DNA of 64,000 nt, from positions 1-64,000 of the forward strand of contig ADNK01000643.1 of the NCBI GenBank assembly GCA_000320545.1, given 5' to 3'. Positions 1 to 10,656 of this stretch are shown here, one piece after another. The first letter of the stretch is position 1. Each line of letters starts with the position of its first letter. The stretch is from Bigelowiella natans CCMP2755 (taxonomy: Eukaryota > Cercozoa > Chlorarachniophyceae). The position numbers and the translations under genes are program-made. The notes under the pieces were generated by a model, which was not told the origin of the DNA, ran no database searches, and worked only from the letters and a program-made list of their open reading frames with translations.

Positions 1-273
1 ACCAGACCTTGGCAGGGTGCAAACCAAGGGGAAAGGGGGTGGGAGAGACGGTAGAGGCGTGAGTAACTCGGCCCACATGAATTCTCATAAATTTCATTTT
101 GACAGACTTCACAGAGAAATTGCGTAGCTGCCCAGAATGTTCAAAATACGGCTCTCGGTCGGCTTGAAGAACGTACCAGGGACCGTCGCCGGTGCCGGTA
201 AGAACATGTGCGATTGCAGTGAGGATAGTGGGAAAAGAAAAAGGAAAAACGTTCGTTAAAATACTAAAACAGA

Positions 274-275
274 AT

Positions 276-303
<28 letters not shown>
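274..303. repeat. CA microsatellite
   Basis: About 15 CA units followed by CGCACG variants, in the presumed last intron of the GYF-motif gene. Confidence 0.9.
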
Positions 304-316
<13 letters not shown>

Positions 317-500
317 ACGCACCAACGCATCTTCGATCCCCGTGCATGATGCCTCTCACTGTTACGCTAGCAGCATTAGTTCTCTGCTACCACTCACTAC
401 CACTACTTACTCTACTACTACGGCGACTACTACTGCTACTACTAACAACAACAAAAACAACTAAACGATGCGCAGATGGCACTCACACACCCACACCCAC

Positions 501-1758
501 CCCTTCTGTAAAAGGCCCTTGCCATCCTCCATTGACGTCTTGCCAGTAGAACCCCTTCCCTGATCGTCATTTTGCATGGTATCAGTGGTAAATAGTAGCG
601 GACCGGTAAATAATACGCAAATGAGAGGCCAGCGTCGGTTCCATAAAAGGGAAGTAAAAATGGTAAGATCTACGCCTTGACGTCGTCCAGTGTGTTGGAG
701 AAAGAGAAAAAGAGAGAGAAGTGGGAGGAGGGGGGGGGGAAGAGAATAGGGATAGACAGGAGTCTTACAATACAGGATGTGGGATGAAAATTATACCATC
801 TTCGGCGCTTACGACACTTCCCAGCCCCCCATATGCCCCGGCCGAGGAGGCAGTTCTCGCCGCAATCTGCGCGTTGACCTGAGGTGTGTGGGGGGGAGAC
901 GGGCCACGGCTATGCTTTCTAGAGAAAAGATGATGCGAAGGCCTTGTTTGTGCAAAGAGTCTGGGTGGGGGGAGGGGGCAGCGAATAGAAGGCAAGATAG
1001 ATGAAACAACCACAGAATGACCTCTTCTTGGTACTCATCTGCCGTTGGTGATACGCAGTAACCGCAGTTCTCAGGATCCCTTCGGCCAAACGACGATGAC
1101 GATGACACGTATAATGAGTCACCAAAACTCACTCACACATGCACACACACACACACAGAGAGATGCATGCTTGCTCATCAATTTACGCTGATACAAGGCC
1201 GAGTTGTCATCACCCTCCCCCAATACTACTACCTGCTGCCGTCATTAACATCCATCCTCCACATGTTGTACAGTTGCTCGTCCTCTGATGTTGATTTATG
1301 CGGGAAGCAAGGGAAAGGCGAGGCGGGAACGTGGAACGTTAAGGATGATCATGAAGAAGATAATAGGAGTAAGATTATGATGACTACGGCCATTACGGCA
1401 GCTGCGAACACCCGATGAAATCTACGGCAAATTGCGCACGAATACCGAGAAGATGCGCTAAGAGCGTCACAGAGCTCCCTGCCTTTATCTTCTCTGGTTG
1501 CAGCATAATCTGAGGAATTATAGAGGAGGAGGAGGAGAGGAGGAGGAGGAGAGGAGGAGGAGGAGGAGGAGGAGGAGGAGGAGGAGGAGGAGGAGGAGGA
1601 GGAAAAATGATGAGGTTTGGATGGTTACAGATTTGAGATAGATGATGATGTTTTCAAAAGAGACTCTACCGGGAGATCCATGGGTAACTGCGAGCGCCAG
1701 TTCTTCAGTTCTTGTCTGACCAGATGATGTCATGACCCACCACCACCAGCACCAGCAC

Positions 1759-1793
<35 letters not shown>

Positions 1794-2450
1794 CCATCTG
1801 AAACAACAATAACAACATCGGGATAAGAACTGCTCAAGTTGAACTACCGACCTGGTGAACGGACCCTGAATTTCATCCTGGGCATCCTACAATTATGCAG
1901 GACGAGGGAGAGAATAAGAAGAAGGAGGAGGAGGAGGCGGAGGATATATGGAAGCATAGCGATGGTAGTGAATAATACGAAGAGATAAATAGAAAAAGAG
2001 GGATAGACGATGTTAAAAAATTGCACGAGACTGAATTAAACCACCAATCGGAGGTAGTAATTCACATGCTGCTTGGGTTTCTTACCTGGTAGTAGAACGT
2101 GCGGTTGCTCGCATCGATATTTTGGATGTACGTGCACCATTCCTTTGATATTTCCAGTCTTGAAGATGATGAATCCCCTCCTCCTCGAATGGTCCGCCAA
2201 GAGAGCACAGAAAGAGGATCTCGCACCAAAGTTGGAGAGCGTTGTCTACGTACTAGTGGACGGTAAGAAGAAGGACCTCAATATCGTGTGAAAATGGACA
2301 GCAGCACGCAAAACATCTAAGATCTACGAGTGCGCACAAAGTCAAATTACCTCTACTCCTAGGGACGCCGCTTCTTATTAGCCTTCTTTCCTCAACCACG
2401 TGTGCCACGACGGAGGTGAGGATAGTCAGAAGCAACAAGGATCGAAACAT
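501..2450 (-). CDS. Predicted secreted/ER protein with two GYF-like motifs (3' end unresolved)
   Basis: I join nine exons: 2351-2450, 2086-2252, 1852-1886, 1670-1715, 1426-1509, 1233-1282, 1022-1079, 797-878 and 501-559; every junction is GT-AG and in phase. The start MFRSLLLLTILTSVVAH looks like a signal peptide. The first GYF-like motif crosses three exons: TFYYQDAQDEIQGPF, then TRQELKNWRSQLPMDLPI. The second, in exon 9, reads GFYWQDVNGGWQGPF. GYF domains have a W/Y-x-D-x-x-G-x-x-QGPF core followed by a helix and bind proline-rich peptides; known ones are cytosolic or nuclear, so a signal peptide is odd. A Cys pair (NCGYC) lies between the motifs. A further exon at 113-162 fits in phase but is doubtful, and the gene may leave the window. 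The GYF call is by motif only. Confidence 0.6.
1526..1601. repeat. GGA triplet microsatellite
   Basis: A long run of GGA/GAG triplets. On the transcribed minus strand it reads TCC and lies in the intron upstream of the acceptor at 1509/1510, so it lengthens the pyrimidine tract there. Confidence 0.9.
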
Positions 2451-4024
2451 AGGAAGAATTGATGCCCTCCTGCGATGGGTTATTCTCGAATTTCAACGTT
2501 GAAGAAAGACACACACACACACACACGCACACACGCACACACGCACACACGCACACACGCACACACGCACACACGAGTTCATTTTACTCACCCCCGGTAC
2601 CATTGAAGACGAGATCTTCTGGGAAGAAGGGGGTTGCAGTTGAGAAGGGCCATTGTGGGGTTCAGATTACTGTTGGTGCGACCTCGGTAACCTCCACGCT
2701 GGCCCGATGCCCCCCTCTGTTAATCCGCGAAGAGGTTCTGGTTTTCCGATCTAGGGTTGGGCAGTGCGGGAGGAAAATGAGCGAAAGGCTCGGCTAAGGC
2801 CAGTTCGAAAGGAAAATGGCCTGTGTTTGTGGCGGATGAATCAAAGGGCGATTTGTCCCTACGTCATCATCTGTGTTGATCCGTCGCTAAAAATCCTGTT
2901 TTGTGAGGATTTCAGGTTGTCGCAATCTTCATTCCCCCTGCTGCATATGTTTTCATTCGGTATCGGCTCGGGTCGGAAGGGGGAAAGAAATTTCCGAAAC
3001 GTTCATCGTCGACCCGGAAGAACAGGATGCTGTAGTTGATGGGAACATACATTCCTTGTTTGTTCCACAAGGTTGTAAGAACTCGCACAGCAAAGAAAAT
3101 ACGCATAGTTTAATTGAGTTTTGTTTTTGTGTTCGTGTTCTGTTTTTGGTTTGTGTCGCGATCAGGAAGCGAAGAGGAAGGTGTTCCTTTTTCGGAGGTA
3201 GGCACGAGCACTTCTAAGGATCTGCGCAGATCAACATTCAATTACTGGACGCCATCCTGAATTCTCGTCTATGCAAACCTGCTGAGCTGCAAGCGTCGTG
3301 CGTGAATGACTAGGCGCAAGTAGCAGGACTTGTTCGAATACGATGTTCTCACATTTCGCCGTTGGTGGAAAGTTTCTGCGGTGGAAATGATCGATAAATT
3401 ATGATAAACAAGCTAGAAATCCATCATTACCCTACATGCACAGTGTGGTGTGTGCGGTCGATGGATGCTTGCAAGTACGCGCCGGATCGACAAACAATGC
3501 GTGCATATCTAGACATGTGAAAAATAATCTTTATTTGCGCTGGCAGACGAGCCACTATCATGAAACTTTGCTACTTGGCACACATGTATCTGCTTGTACG
3601 TGGCTGCATGCCACATGTTGCGTAATTAAACATGAGACAAACATAAATCGAAGGTGCGTAGCGGCGCACACACAGCTATCGACGAGACTACCGACTAGTT
3701 TTGTGCATTGGTACAAGAGGGTTCATGCTGCAGGACATAATAATCGTAAATACATGTCTATCATGGACGTGCATAATATCGATCGAGACCTTGTTGATCC
3801 TCAAATTTATGCTTCATTGATACTTCAAAAATGTGTGTCATATCATCGTTTCGCTTGCAACTTCGCGTGCGGCACGAGCCATTTCGCTTGATCTTCAACC
3901 ACAGGACGCCCCTCGCTATTCAGCCAACTATTATATAGCCAAAAGAGCTTTACTTCCAAGGCACCAGTCTCTCAGTAATAGAGCATGAAAATGTATGTGA
4001 GCTACCTGGAGAGCATATCTCTTT
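2451..4024. other. Intergenic stretch, no gene supported
   Basis: It holds a CA/CGCACA microsatellite at 2509-2574 and short overlapping open frames on both strands that resemble no family. A 152-codon plus-strand frame at 3436-3891 is open but rich in Cys, His and Thr, as in the TGCA-rich islands elsewhere, so I do not call it. The stretch should contain the promoter of the GYF-motif gene to its left. Confidence 0.5.
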
Positions 4025-5288
4025 CTAATGCACAGATCTTATTGTGGGCGAGTGGAAGAGCGCCAGGAAAGACAACTGAATCGAACCACATTCATATAAG
4101 TATTCTCTCATGCCAGTCTTGTGTCGCCAATCAACTGATGATAGCATAGCGAACTGACCTGTGACTTCTTCCCATCCGATCGCAGTAAGAGACCGCGACA
4201 TTTCATCCATCAGTGCCCGCCGCTCTACGCACAGACAACACAAGTGAATATGAAAGTGTTAGGTTCATTCTGCTTGGAAGCAGTTAAATGACTTTTGTGA
4301 GAAAGCTCTTCGCTCGGCCAAATGCCGTCATTTATCCCTTGCGTGGCTGATTCTGCTGCGAGAGTGCTGTACACATCCTTCGACGATGTCGTTCGCCGCA
4401 ACACTACTCCAGATTCTAATAGGGAGAAGAGGAAGGGAGAAGGATGGTGATGATATAGTGTGTGGCCGAACATCACAGGCCGGCAGAAAGATCTTACTAC
4501 CTGCTGGCTTCGTAACGTACATGACCCTCCTCAATGGGCCTCCTGGGTGTGCGGACTCATACGGCACCTGTTGCATAGAGGGAAGAGCATGAGAATGGAG
4601 GGAGGAGGCATCGTAGCTGATCGATGAAATTTGAGAATGGATGGTCGTTGACAGAATAGGAAATTTATGAAGATGAGCAGATGTGACACGGCACAATTAT
4701 TCTGGAAATTTTGAGTATTTTCGATACAGAAGGCATCACACACCATTCATTCAAGGAAAACCTAAGACAGCAAACGCTTCAATGCTAAATTACCAGAAAG
4801 TCGTTCTCTGCATTGGCATACGCGCAGCGCGCAGTGAAGGCCTTCAATGCCTCCGTGAAGTCATTTGCTGCGTTGTCCTTGTCCCGCAGTCGCATTTTGT
4901 TGCTTTCGTCGTCGACGCTATTGTCACTCCTTCTTGTTCCTCTTCTTCGGATCCTTCCCCTCCATCCCCTTGGCAAATAGCTGTAATTATCACTGCAATG
5001 TTGGCAATGTACTCCCGCCATGGCGGCCAAGAGAGGCCTACTATTGACACTAGTAAAGCTATCACCCTTTAGACTCTCTTTCGTCTGCATCAATATCTGC
5101 TCCTCCGTGTTCAGCTCCTTCTCCTTTTCCTTCTCCTCTTCCTGCCTCTTATATGTACCGCAGTCGCTGTCGAACAAGAGCAGCTCGCATATCGTCTGGC
5201 CGAGAAGCCCTCGAGACGCGATGCGTTGCAAGCTCTCTGGGACTAGCGAAAGATACCTTTTGCGTGATAGGGAGGCCGTTACGGACAT
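4025..5288 (-). CDS. Hypothetical protein, five exons, 286 residues
   Basis: Exons 4794-5288, 4501-4567, 4293-4415, 4159-4224 and 4025-4134 join in phase with GT-AG junctions and end at a TAG. The start ATG at 5288 has an in-frame TGA two codons upstream, which fixes the N-terminus unless an acceptor lies there. The N-terminal exon has a charged stretch (EEEKEKEKELNTEEQ), a CQHC pair and an amphipathic helix (NDFTEALKAFTARC). The last exons carry KRRALMDEMSRSLTAIGWEE and end in a hydrophobic tail (QLSFLALF). I do not recognise the family. Support is the consistent phase over four introns; the small exon at 4293-4415 depends on the weakest donor. Confidence 0.45.
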
Positions 5289-5869
5289 ATCTCACCTAGC
5301 GACTAGAGGCGCTACTCGGATATGAATGGGGTTATCATGATGTGCGAGAGTCACAAACAAACAACATGAGTAGCTTCACCCGTGTACGCCAACGCCCAGG
5401 TGCGGTGTTGCCGTAGTTAAGAACTTGTACGGCTTCAAACCAGCGATCGTACTACTCCTAAAGAAGATTTTTGCGATAGAGGTCAATATCTTCCTACGTA
5501 GCCCTTTTCCAGAATCCCACAAAACCCTCAGATTTCAACACATTAGTCGCTGATACCGCAGCATTCCTCAGTAGTAATTACCGAGAGTCATATAGCATCA
5601 TCATCGCATAGCGACAGTAGATCCCTCCAAGGGAGTTTCCGACCATTGAAATCCTCTTTGTGTGTAGCATGTGCAGCACAGAATAGCGAACAAAACGACC
5701 ATGTATTCACCTCCTCAAGTCGCCATGACAACACACATGAGGTGCATAGATAGCGCATATCAAATCATTCTGGGATTGAAGCTTCAATAAGAAGCCTGGA
5801 TCAAGACAGTGCAGCATATTACAGTGCGCTATGGAGATGTAGCACCGGCATGAGTGCAAACCATTCGCC
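5289..5869. other. Intergenic stretch, nothing recognised
   Basis: No open frame longer than about 60 codons resembles a protein family. The stretch separates two minus-strand genes and probably holds the promoter of the right-hand reading unit ending at 5288. Confidence 0.5.
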
Positions 5870-5989
5870 TTATTTTAATTGAAAGTGGTTGGCGTTTGTA
5901 AATCGCAGCACCTTCAGAGAGGGGTTCCTCTTGACGATCAGTCGTATCTCTGTGGCTAACCTCGAACCTCCTACATTTTGGATCCGGCA

Positions 5990-6042
<53 letters not shown>

Positions 6043-6477
6043 AGAAGCGAATCGGACGAGGCATGAATATGAATCGATCAAGAAGTAGAAGGTGGATATG
6101 AGTAGAGCAGAAGAGGAGAGAAAGAATTAAAAATGCGTATGTGGGAAGAAACATGAATCATACATTCAAACACGTTTTGAAGGGTTAGACATCCATCTCC
6201 AATCACAAATTCTTTCTTCCTATTCCCATATTTTCCTTGCTCTTCCACCTTTACCTTCTCGGACGCCATCAAACGTCTTGAAAGCACCGGAATTGCAGCG
6301 TGCAAGATGGACGATCGCGGCAGGATCTCTCTTCTCAAGGCATTGTTTTAGATATGAAAGATCTTCTGGCTGTCCTCCTTGCCAATATTATTCATAAGAT
6401 GGATATGGCAGCACAAGAAAATCAGAACTATTTAATGGGACGGTAGCTTTTCGTTATTCTCCCTCACTCTCCCTCCC

Positions 6478-6529
<52 letters not shown>

Positions 6530-6720
6530 CGTATATGTATATATGTGTGTATCATATGCGTTTGTTTTCCCTTCTTACCGAGACCATGGACGAGAATGTA
6601 TCTGAAGATTATTGAATTGTATGTGAGGTTGGCTGCTGTGTGTATAAGGCTGTAGGCAAGTAGAGCTATTGAGCCATAAAATCCAGGTGATATCCGAAAC
6701 CACTTAGCAGCACGGCGCAT
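5870..6720 (-). CDS. Small hypothetical protein, three exons, leucine-repeat-like end
   Basis: Exons 6579-6720, 6255-6326 and 5870-5970 join in phase into 104 residues. The first exon has a hydrophobic segment (YGSIALLAYSLIHTAANL) that could be a membrane helix. The last exon reads ATEIRLIVKRNPSLKVLRF, which resembles a leucine-rich-repeat unit. A TA microsatellite sits in intron 1 and a CT run (sense strand) in intron 2. An acceptor-like TTAG lies just before the ATG, so upstream exons may exist; a 109-codon frame at 6844-7170 could supply one. Function unknown. Confidence 0.4.
5997..6039. repeat. GA microsatellite (CT on the transcribed strand)
   Basis: About 21 dinucleotides; on the minus strand it is a CT tract ending 27 nt upstream of the acceptor at 5970. 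Confidence 0.9.
6484..6526. repeat. TA microsatellite
   Basis: About 21 TA units inside intron 1 of the small gene at 5870-6720. Confidence 0.9.
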
Positions 6721-7862
6721 TATAAAGGTATTCTAATGTGGCAGTCCTCGCGTGCAAAGACTCAATTCTGTACTTGGTTCATTTCACTACTATGTAAATT
6801 GCGCATTATTTTGGTACTTCCTAGTTTTGGTGTTTTAAGATTATTACATATCTTCTGGCTGGTTTGCCCGAATAGCACTCCGAACAAGGCTGAGCCTGCT
6901 TAGTAGGGAGTGGGGCACATATTGCATGGCGTGTGTTCGAGTACGTTTGTGAATATATCTCTGTGATTGGTAAATTGACGTGAAAGATCTGTTTCCGTAA
7001 TATGATCCTGGAATCGTATGCTTTCTGAAACAGGCACCTGCTGCGCCGCGGTATCGCCGAGGCGCGATCACCATTCCATCTAGACCATTGTAGCCTTCCG
7101 TTTTTTCCCAACGGCCAAACGACATTGTTATTATTGTTATTTCTACTCGGTTCCCGTGAGGTTGGTGCAAAAGCAGTAGCTAGGCCTCCTACTCCTACAG
7201 AAAGCGGTCAAGATTATGCAAGACTTCGCCCCAATTTACTGTTGCACACAAGTTCGGCTACCAGAGAATGGGGCTGCTCTGTGCGGGGGCGGAAGCATCG
7301 CACACAGAGCAGCAATGAGCATCGACATTGTATCGGAAATAGGACGCAGCTCCCCTCAGTTCTGCCCGTGCCGTCTGTCAGTTGAAGATTTGAAATAATT
7401 AATCCATTCGAATGGCGGAGTCGGCGATGTGCAATTTTCAGCCTACGACAATGTTTTCCCTCCAATTCTTGTCGCAGACACTAATTCACCTTGGGACCAA
7501 TACGCGATGGTGATTGGCGGAGAGAATGTGACGCTGGAGGCAAGGGCAATCCGTTTCTGATGCGGAGGTGATTCTGTGTCGTACGTATGAAAGGGAGAGT
7601 GGGGTCAAAATAGTCGTATTAGCGACAAGAAATAAACATTGTCGCACAACGACAAATCGTTTGTGTTTACCCGTTACGGAGAACACTCGGATCTTTCTAT
7701 CTTGAAAGCCAGCCGACAGGGAGAGGAGAGATCTGATTGGCTTTGGCCGAACTCAAGACTACAGCAGAACAGGGTGATAAAAGCAAGCAGGCTCCACAAC
7801 TCAACAGAACAAAGGAAACAAAGAAAACAAAGAAAGAAGGAAAAGAAAGAAAGCTGGAAACA
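6721..7862. other. Mixed stretch before the ubiquitin-repeat gene
   Basis: Two overlapping minus-strand frames (6821-7111 and 6844-7170) are open, but I cannot decide whether either is an exon. Positions 7425-7515 match 37755-37850 as a diverged dispersed repeat. The stretch 7800-7862 just before the ubiquitin ATG is purine-rich, as a 5' untranslated leader might be. Confidence 0.4.
7425..7515. repeat. Dispersed repeat, copy 1 (partner 37755-37850)
   Basis: Both copies carry GCAATTTTCAGCCTACGACA, then TTTTCCCTC, CTTGTCGCA and GGACCAATACGCGA-like blocks in the same order with scattered mismatches. On the minus strand both encode EGKHCRRLKIAH, but neither frame looks like a gene. Confidence 0.75.
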
Positions 7863-8480
7863 ATGTCGATGCAGATTTTCGTAAAGACGCTGGTTGGACG
7901 GACCATCACTCTAGATGTGAAAGCAGGCGACACCATCAACACGGTGAAGCAGAAGATACAAGACAAAGAGGGCATACCTCCTGATCAGCAGCGACTTGTG
8001 TTTGCTGGTAAGGAGCTGCAAGATGGTCGGGCTCTTAGTGACTACGGAGTTGAGAAGGAGAACACATTGCATCTCGTTCTGCGACTACGTGGTGGGTCTG
8101 GAGAAATGCAAATATTCGTAAAGACGCTGGTTGGACGGACCATCACTCTAGATGTGAAAGCAGGCGACACCATCAACACGGTGAAGCAGAAGATACAAGA
8201 CAAAGAGGGCATACCTCCTGATCAGCAGCGACTTGTGTTTGCTGGTAAGGAGCTGCAAGATGGTCGGGCTCTTAGTGACTACGGAGTTGAGAAGGAGAAC
8301 ACATTGCATCTCGTTCTGCGACTACGTGGTGGGTCTGGAGAAATGCAAATATTCGTAAAGACGCTGGTTGGACGGACCATCACTCTAGATGTGAAAGCAG
8401 GCGACACCATCAACACGGTGAAGCAGAAGATACAAGACAATGTTCGAACAACCTCGATCATGTTCATGTGCATTTTGTGA
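7863..8480 (+). CDS. Divergent polyubiquitin-like gene, third repeat truncated
   Basis: After MS come two complete 79-codon repeats (7869-8105 and 8106-8342) and a third that leaves the ubiquitin frame at about 8438 and stops at 8480. Each unit begins MQIFVKTL and ends [10 protein letters not shown] followed by SGE, so the usual direct Gly76-Met1 joint is replaced by a three-residue spacer. Compared with the near-invariant family I count 17 changes in 76, including Lys11 to Arg and Ile44 to Val; Lys48, Lys63 and the GG end are kept. The repeats are almost identical in DNA, indicating recent duplication or gene conversion. It may be a ubiquitin-like modifier precursor or a broken copy; the truncation coincides with the start of a repeat island. 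Confidence 0.8.
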   Translation: MSMQIFVKTLVGRTITLDVKAGDTINTVKQKIQDKEGIPPDQQRLVFAGKELQDGRALSDYGVEKENTLHLVLRLRGGSGEMQIFVKTLVGRTITLDVKAGDTINTVKQKIQDKEGIPPDQQRLVFAGKELQDGRALSDYGVEKENTLHLVLRLRGGSGEMQIFVKTLVGRTITLDVKAGDTINTVKQKIQDNVRTTSIMFMCIL

Positions 8481-9597
8481 GCGCTTTGAGAGCATGTGAA
8501 AGCAAATGAAATTTAGGATGACATTGCAATGCAAGCCAATGACCTGCATCGACACTTTTGCAACCGTGCTCACCATGGACATGTGGGTTTGCATTTGCGT
8601 GCCATTGCCGGTCATTGCGTGCGAACAAGTGAAGTTGCGAATTGGGAAATTTTGACAAAACCCAAAGACACATTTGGTGCTTGTGATTGAACTGAATGCG
8701 CCAAAGTGTGTTTTTTTGTCATTTCCGAAAAAATGGCCATGTTCATTTGGGGAGGCTAGGATGACGCAATGCACAGCACTTTGCACGCATGTTGCATTGC
8801 TGTGCCTGTCATGACTAGATGATTCCATGATGTTGTCTCATCATCATTGAACGCATTTGCAAACGCATGCAAGGTGCCAGCCAGCTAGCTAGCCAGGCTT
8901 CCACATCATGTGCATGTGTTTGCACGCGGCGCCTTCTCTGATTCTTGCTGGGTGCCATCACTCATCTGTCATGCGCAGTCACTGCTGGACTGGTTTGTTG
9001 TGTGTTTGTTCCAACTTTCGTGTTCCGAGCAGGCGACAAAACATCAGCACATCTTGGCTTGCACAGCATCTAAAGATGTGCGGCTCCTGCTGTTCTAGTA
9101 TCAGTCGCCTAGCATGTGCACTTTTTCCATGTTTCTTGTTCAACCCAAGCTGGCAACTACTTGTATTTGCAATGAGCGATGCGATACGATGTGCATGCTA
9201 GCATGTGCACACAATTGTGCGCGGGGGACTCGTGGCCCAATGCTGCCACAGGCTAACCGCCGCATCGGCAACAAAGTACAACTGGCGACCATGGACATAT
9301 GTCAAATGTTGCTAGGTTGTGCACAGGCAATGAGCTAGCAAATGGGAGACCGCTAGACAGGCCAAAAAAACATCGTGTCACATGCTCATACTGGTATAAT
9401 TTTCTGCGATCTTGTGGTTTACGCATCGCACTTTTATTGGCGGTGGGCGACGTTGTCGTCACGAATCATGCTTGTATTATTTTTATTATTGGAGAAATAT
9501 ATAACTTTCCATGCACCATTGGCACGGCTTCAATGATTAGCGGATTCATCGCGACTGAAACGATTCCTAGACAAATACCTCTATCCCAGCACTATCT
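8440..9597. repeat. TGCA/CATG-rich island 1
   Basis: No gene seen. The stretch is dense in TGCA, CATG, GTGCA and TTTGCA words on both strands and directly abuts the broken third ubiquitin repeat. The same composition recurs in four other islands in the window. Confidence 0.6.
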
Positions 9598-10615
9598 TTA
9601 AAAGAATTTACCGATGTCTCCCCACGCTTTTTTTGATTTCTTGCGTTGTTTGAGGGCGGACAGGTTCAAATCCGATTCCTTCGGAGGCCGAATGCGCTTC
9701 ATATACCTGCAGCAAGGATGGTGTTGATCAGATTGATGATGCTACGAACACACCCTAATTCAAATCGCCAACTCGCATGGGTTTTATCGCCGTTACATTT
9801 CTAAAGGGAAACAAGATGAAAGAACATGCATCACAAAGACATCCTGCGGCGCCGCTGAAACTCGGGTATAAAGATTCGTAGAGGAGGGGTTAACAGTAAT
9901 GAGGGTGAACAGTACTTTCCAATCTCCACTCCCCTCCTGACTGGCTTCATCTAGAGATAAATGATGATGATAATGATGATGATAATGATGATGATAATGA
10001 TGATGATGATGATGATGATGGCAGCACAGAACAAGAACATGATGACCCATGAGAATACGTTGGAGATTATGCTACTATTATTATTATTATTATTATTAGT
10101 TGTAATAGTAGTCGTTGTTGTAGCAGTAATGGTGGTGGTAGTAATCCAACAGTAGCAAGAAAGAGAGTGATTGTGGCGGTAGATAGTCCTAGTGATAATG
10201 GTGTCCAGTAGCACGTACATTAGGGGCTGGTGCAGAGAACCACTTCCCAGCTTTCGTTCTCAGACGCTCCTCCTCAGCTTCCTTCTTAGCCTAAAGTAGC
10301 ATCGTTCGAGGTAGCAGCAGCAGGAGTATTAGTATCCTCATCATCGGTAATACCATCATCAGTATCATCATCATCATCATCATCACCATTTTCACCTTCA
10401 TGATGCTAATACAAAGAGCAAGTGAGCGGGTGAGACACGCGCTCCTTCTAACCCTTTCCAAGCGCCGTAGTAAGTAGTACGTACCTCTTCTTGCTTCTTG
10501 CGTATCTGCTTTGGCACCCACTTCTCTTTGAATGGGTTTTGAAATACCTGTTTGATTCGTGGTGCCCCATACCACCATCAATTTCGAAACGCCTCAAATC
10601 CAATATACCACACAT

Positions 10616-10656
<41 letters not shown>

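Noticed and set aside
3436-3891. 152-codon plus-strand frame
   Set aside because: Cys/His/Thr-rich like frames in the TGCA islands, no intron signals, no similarity.
5870-6720. UbiB/ADCK-type kinase fragment
   Set aside because: One short stretch looked similar, but the protein is only 104 residues and lacks kinase motifs.
10000-10155. Open frame of Met/Ile and Leu/Val repeats
   Set aside because: Pure ATG/ATA and TTA/GTA triplet microsatellite in a PPIL2 intron; no family similarity.
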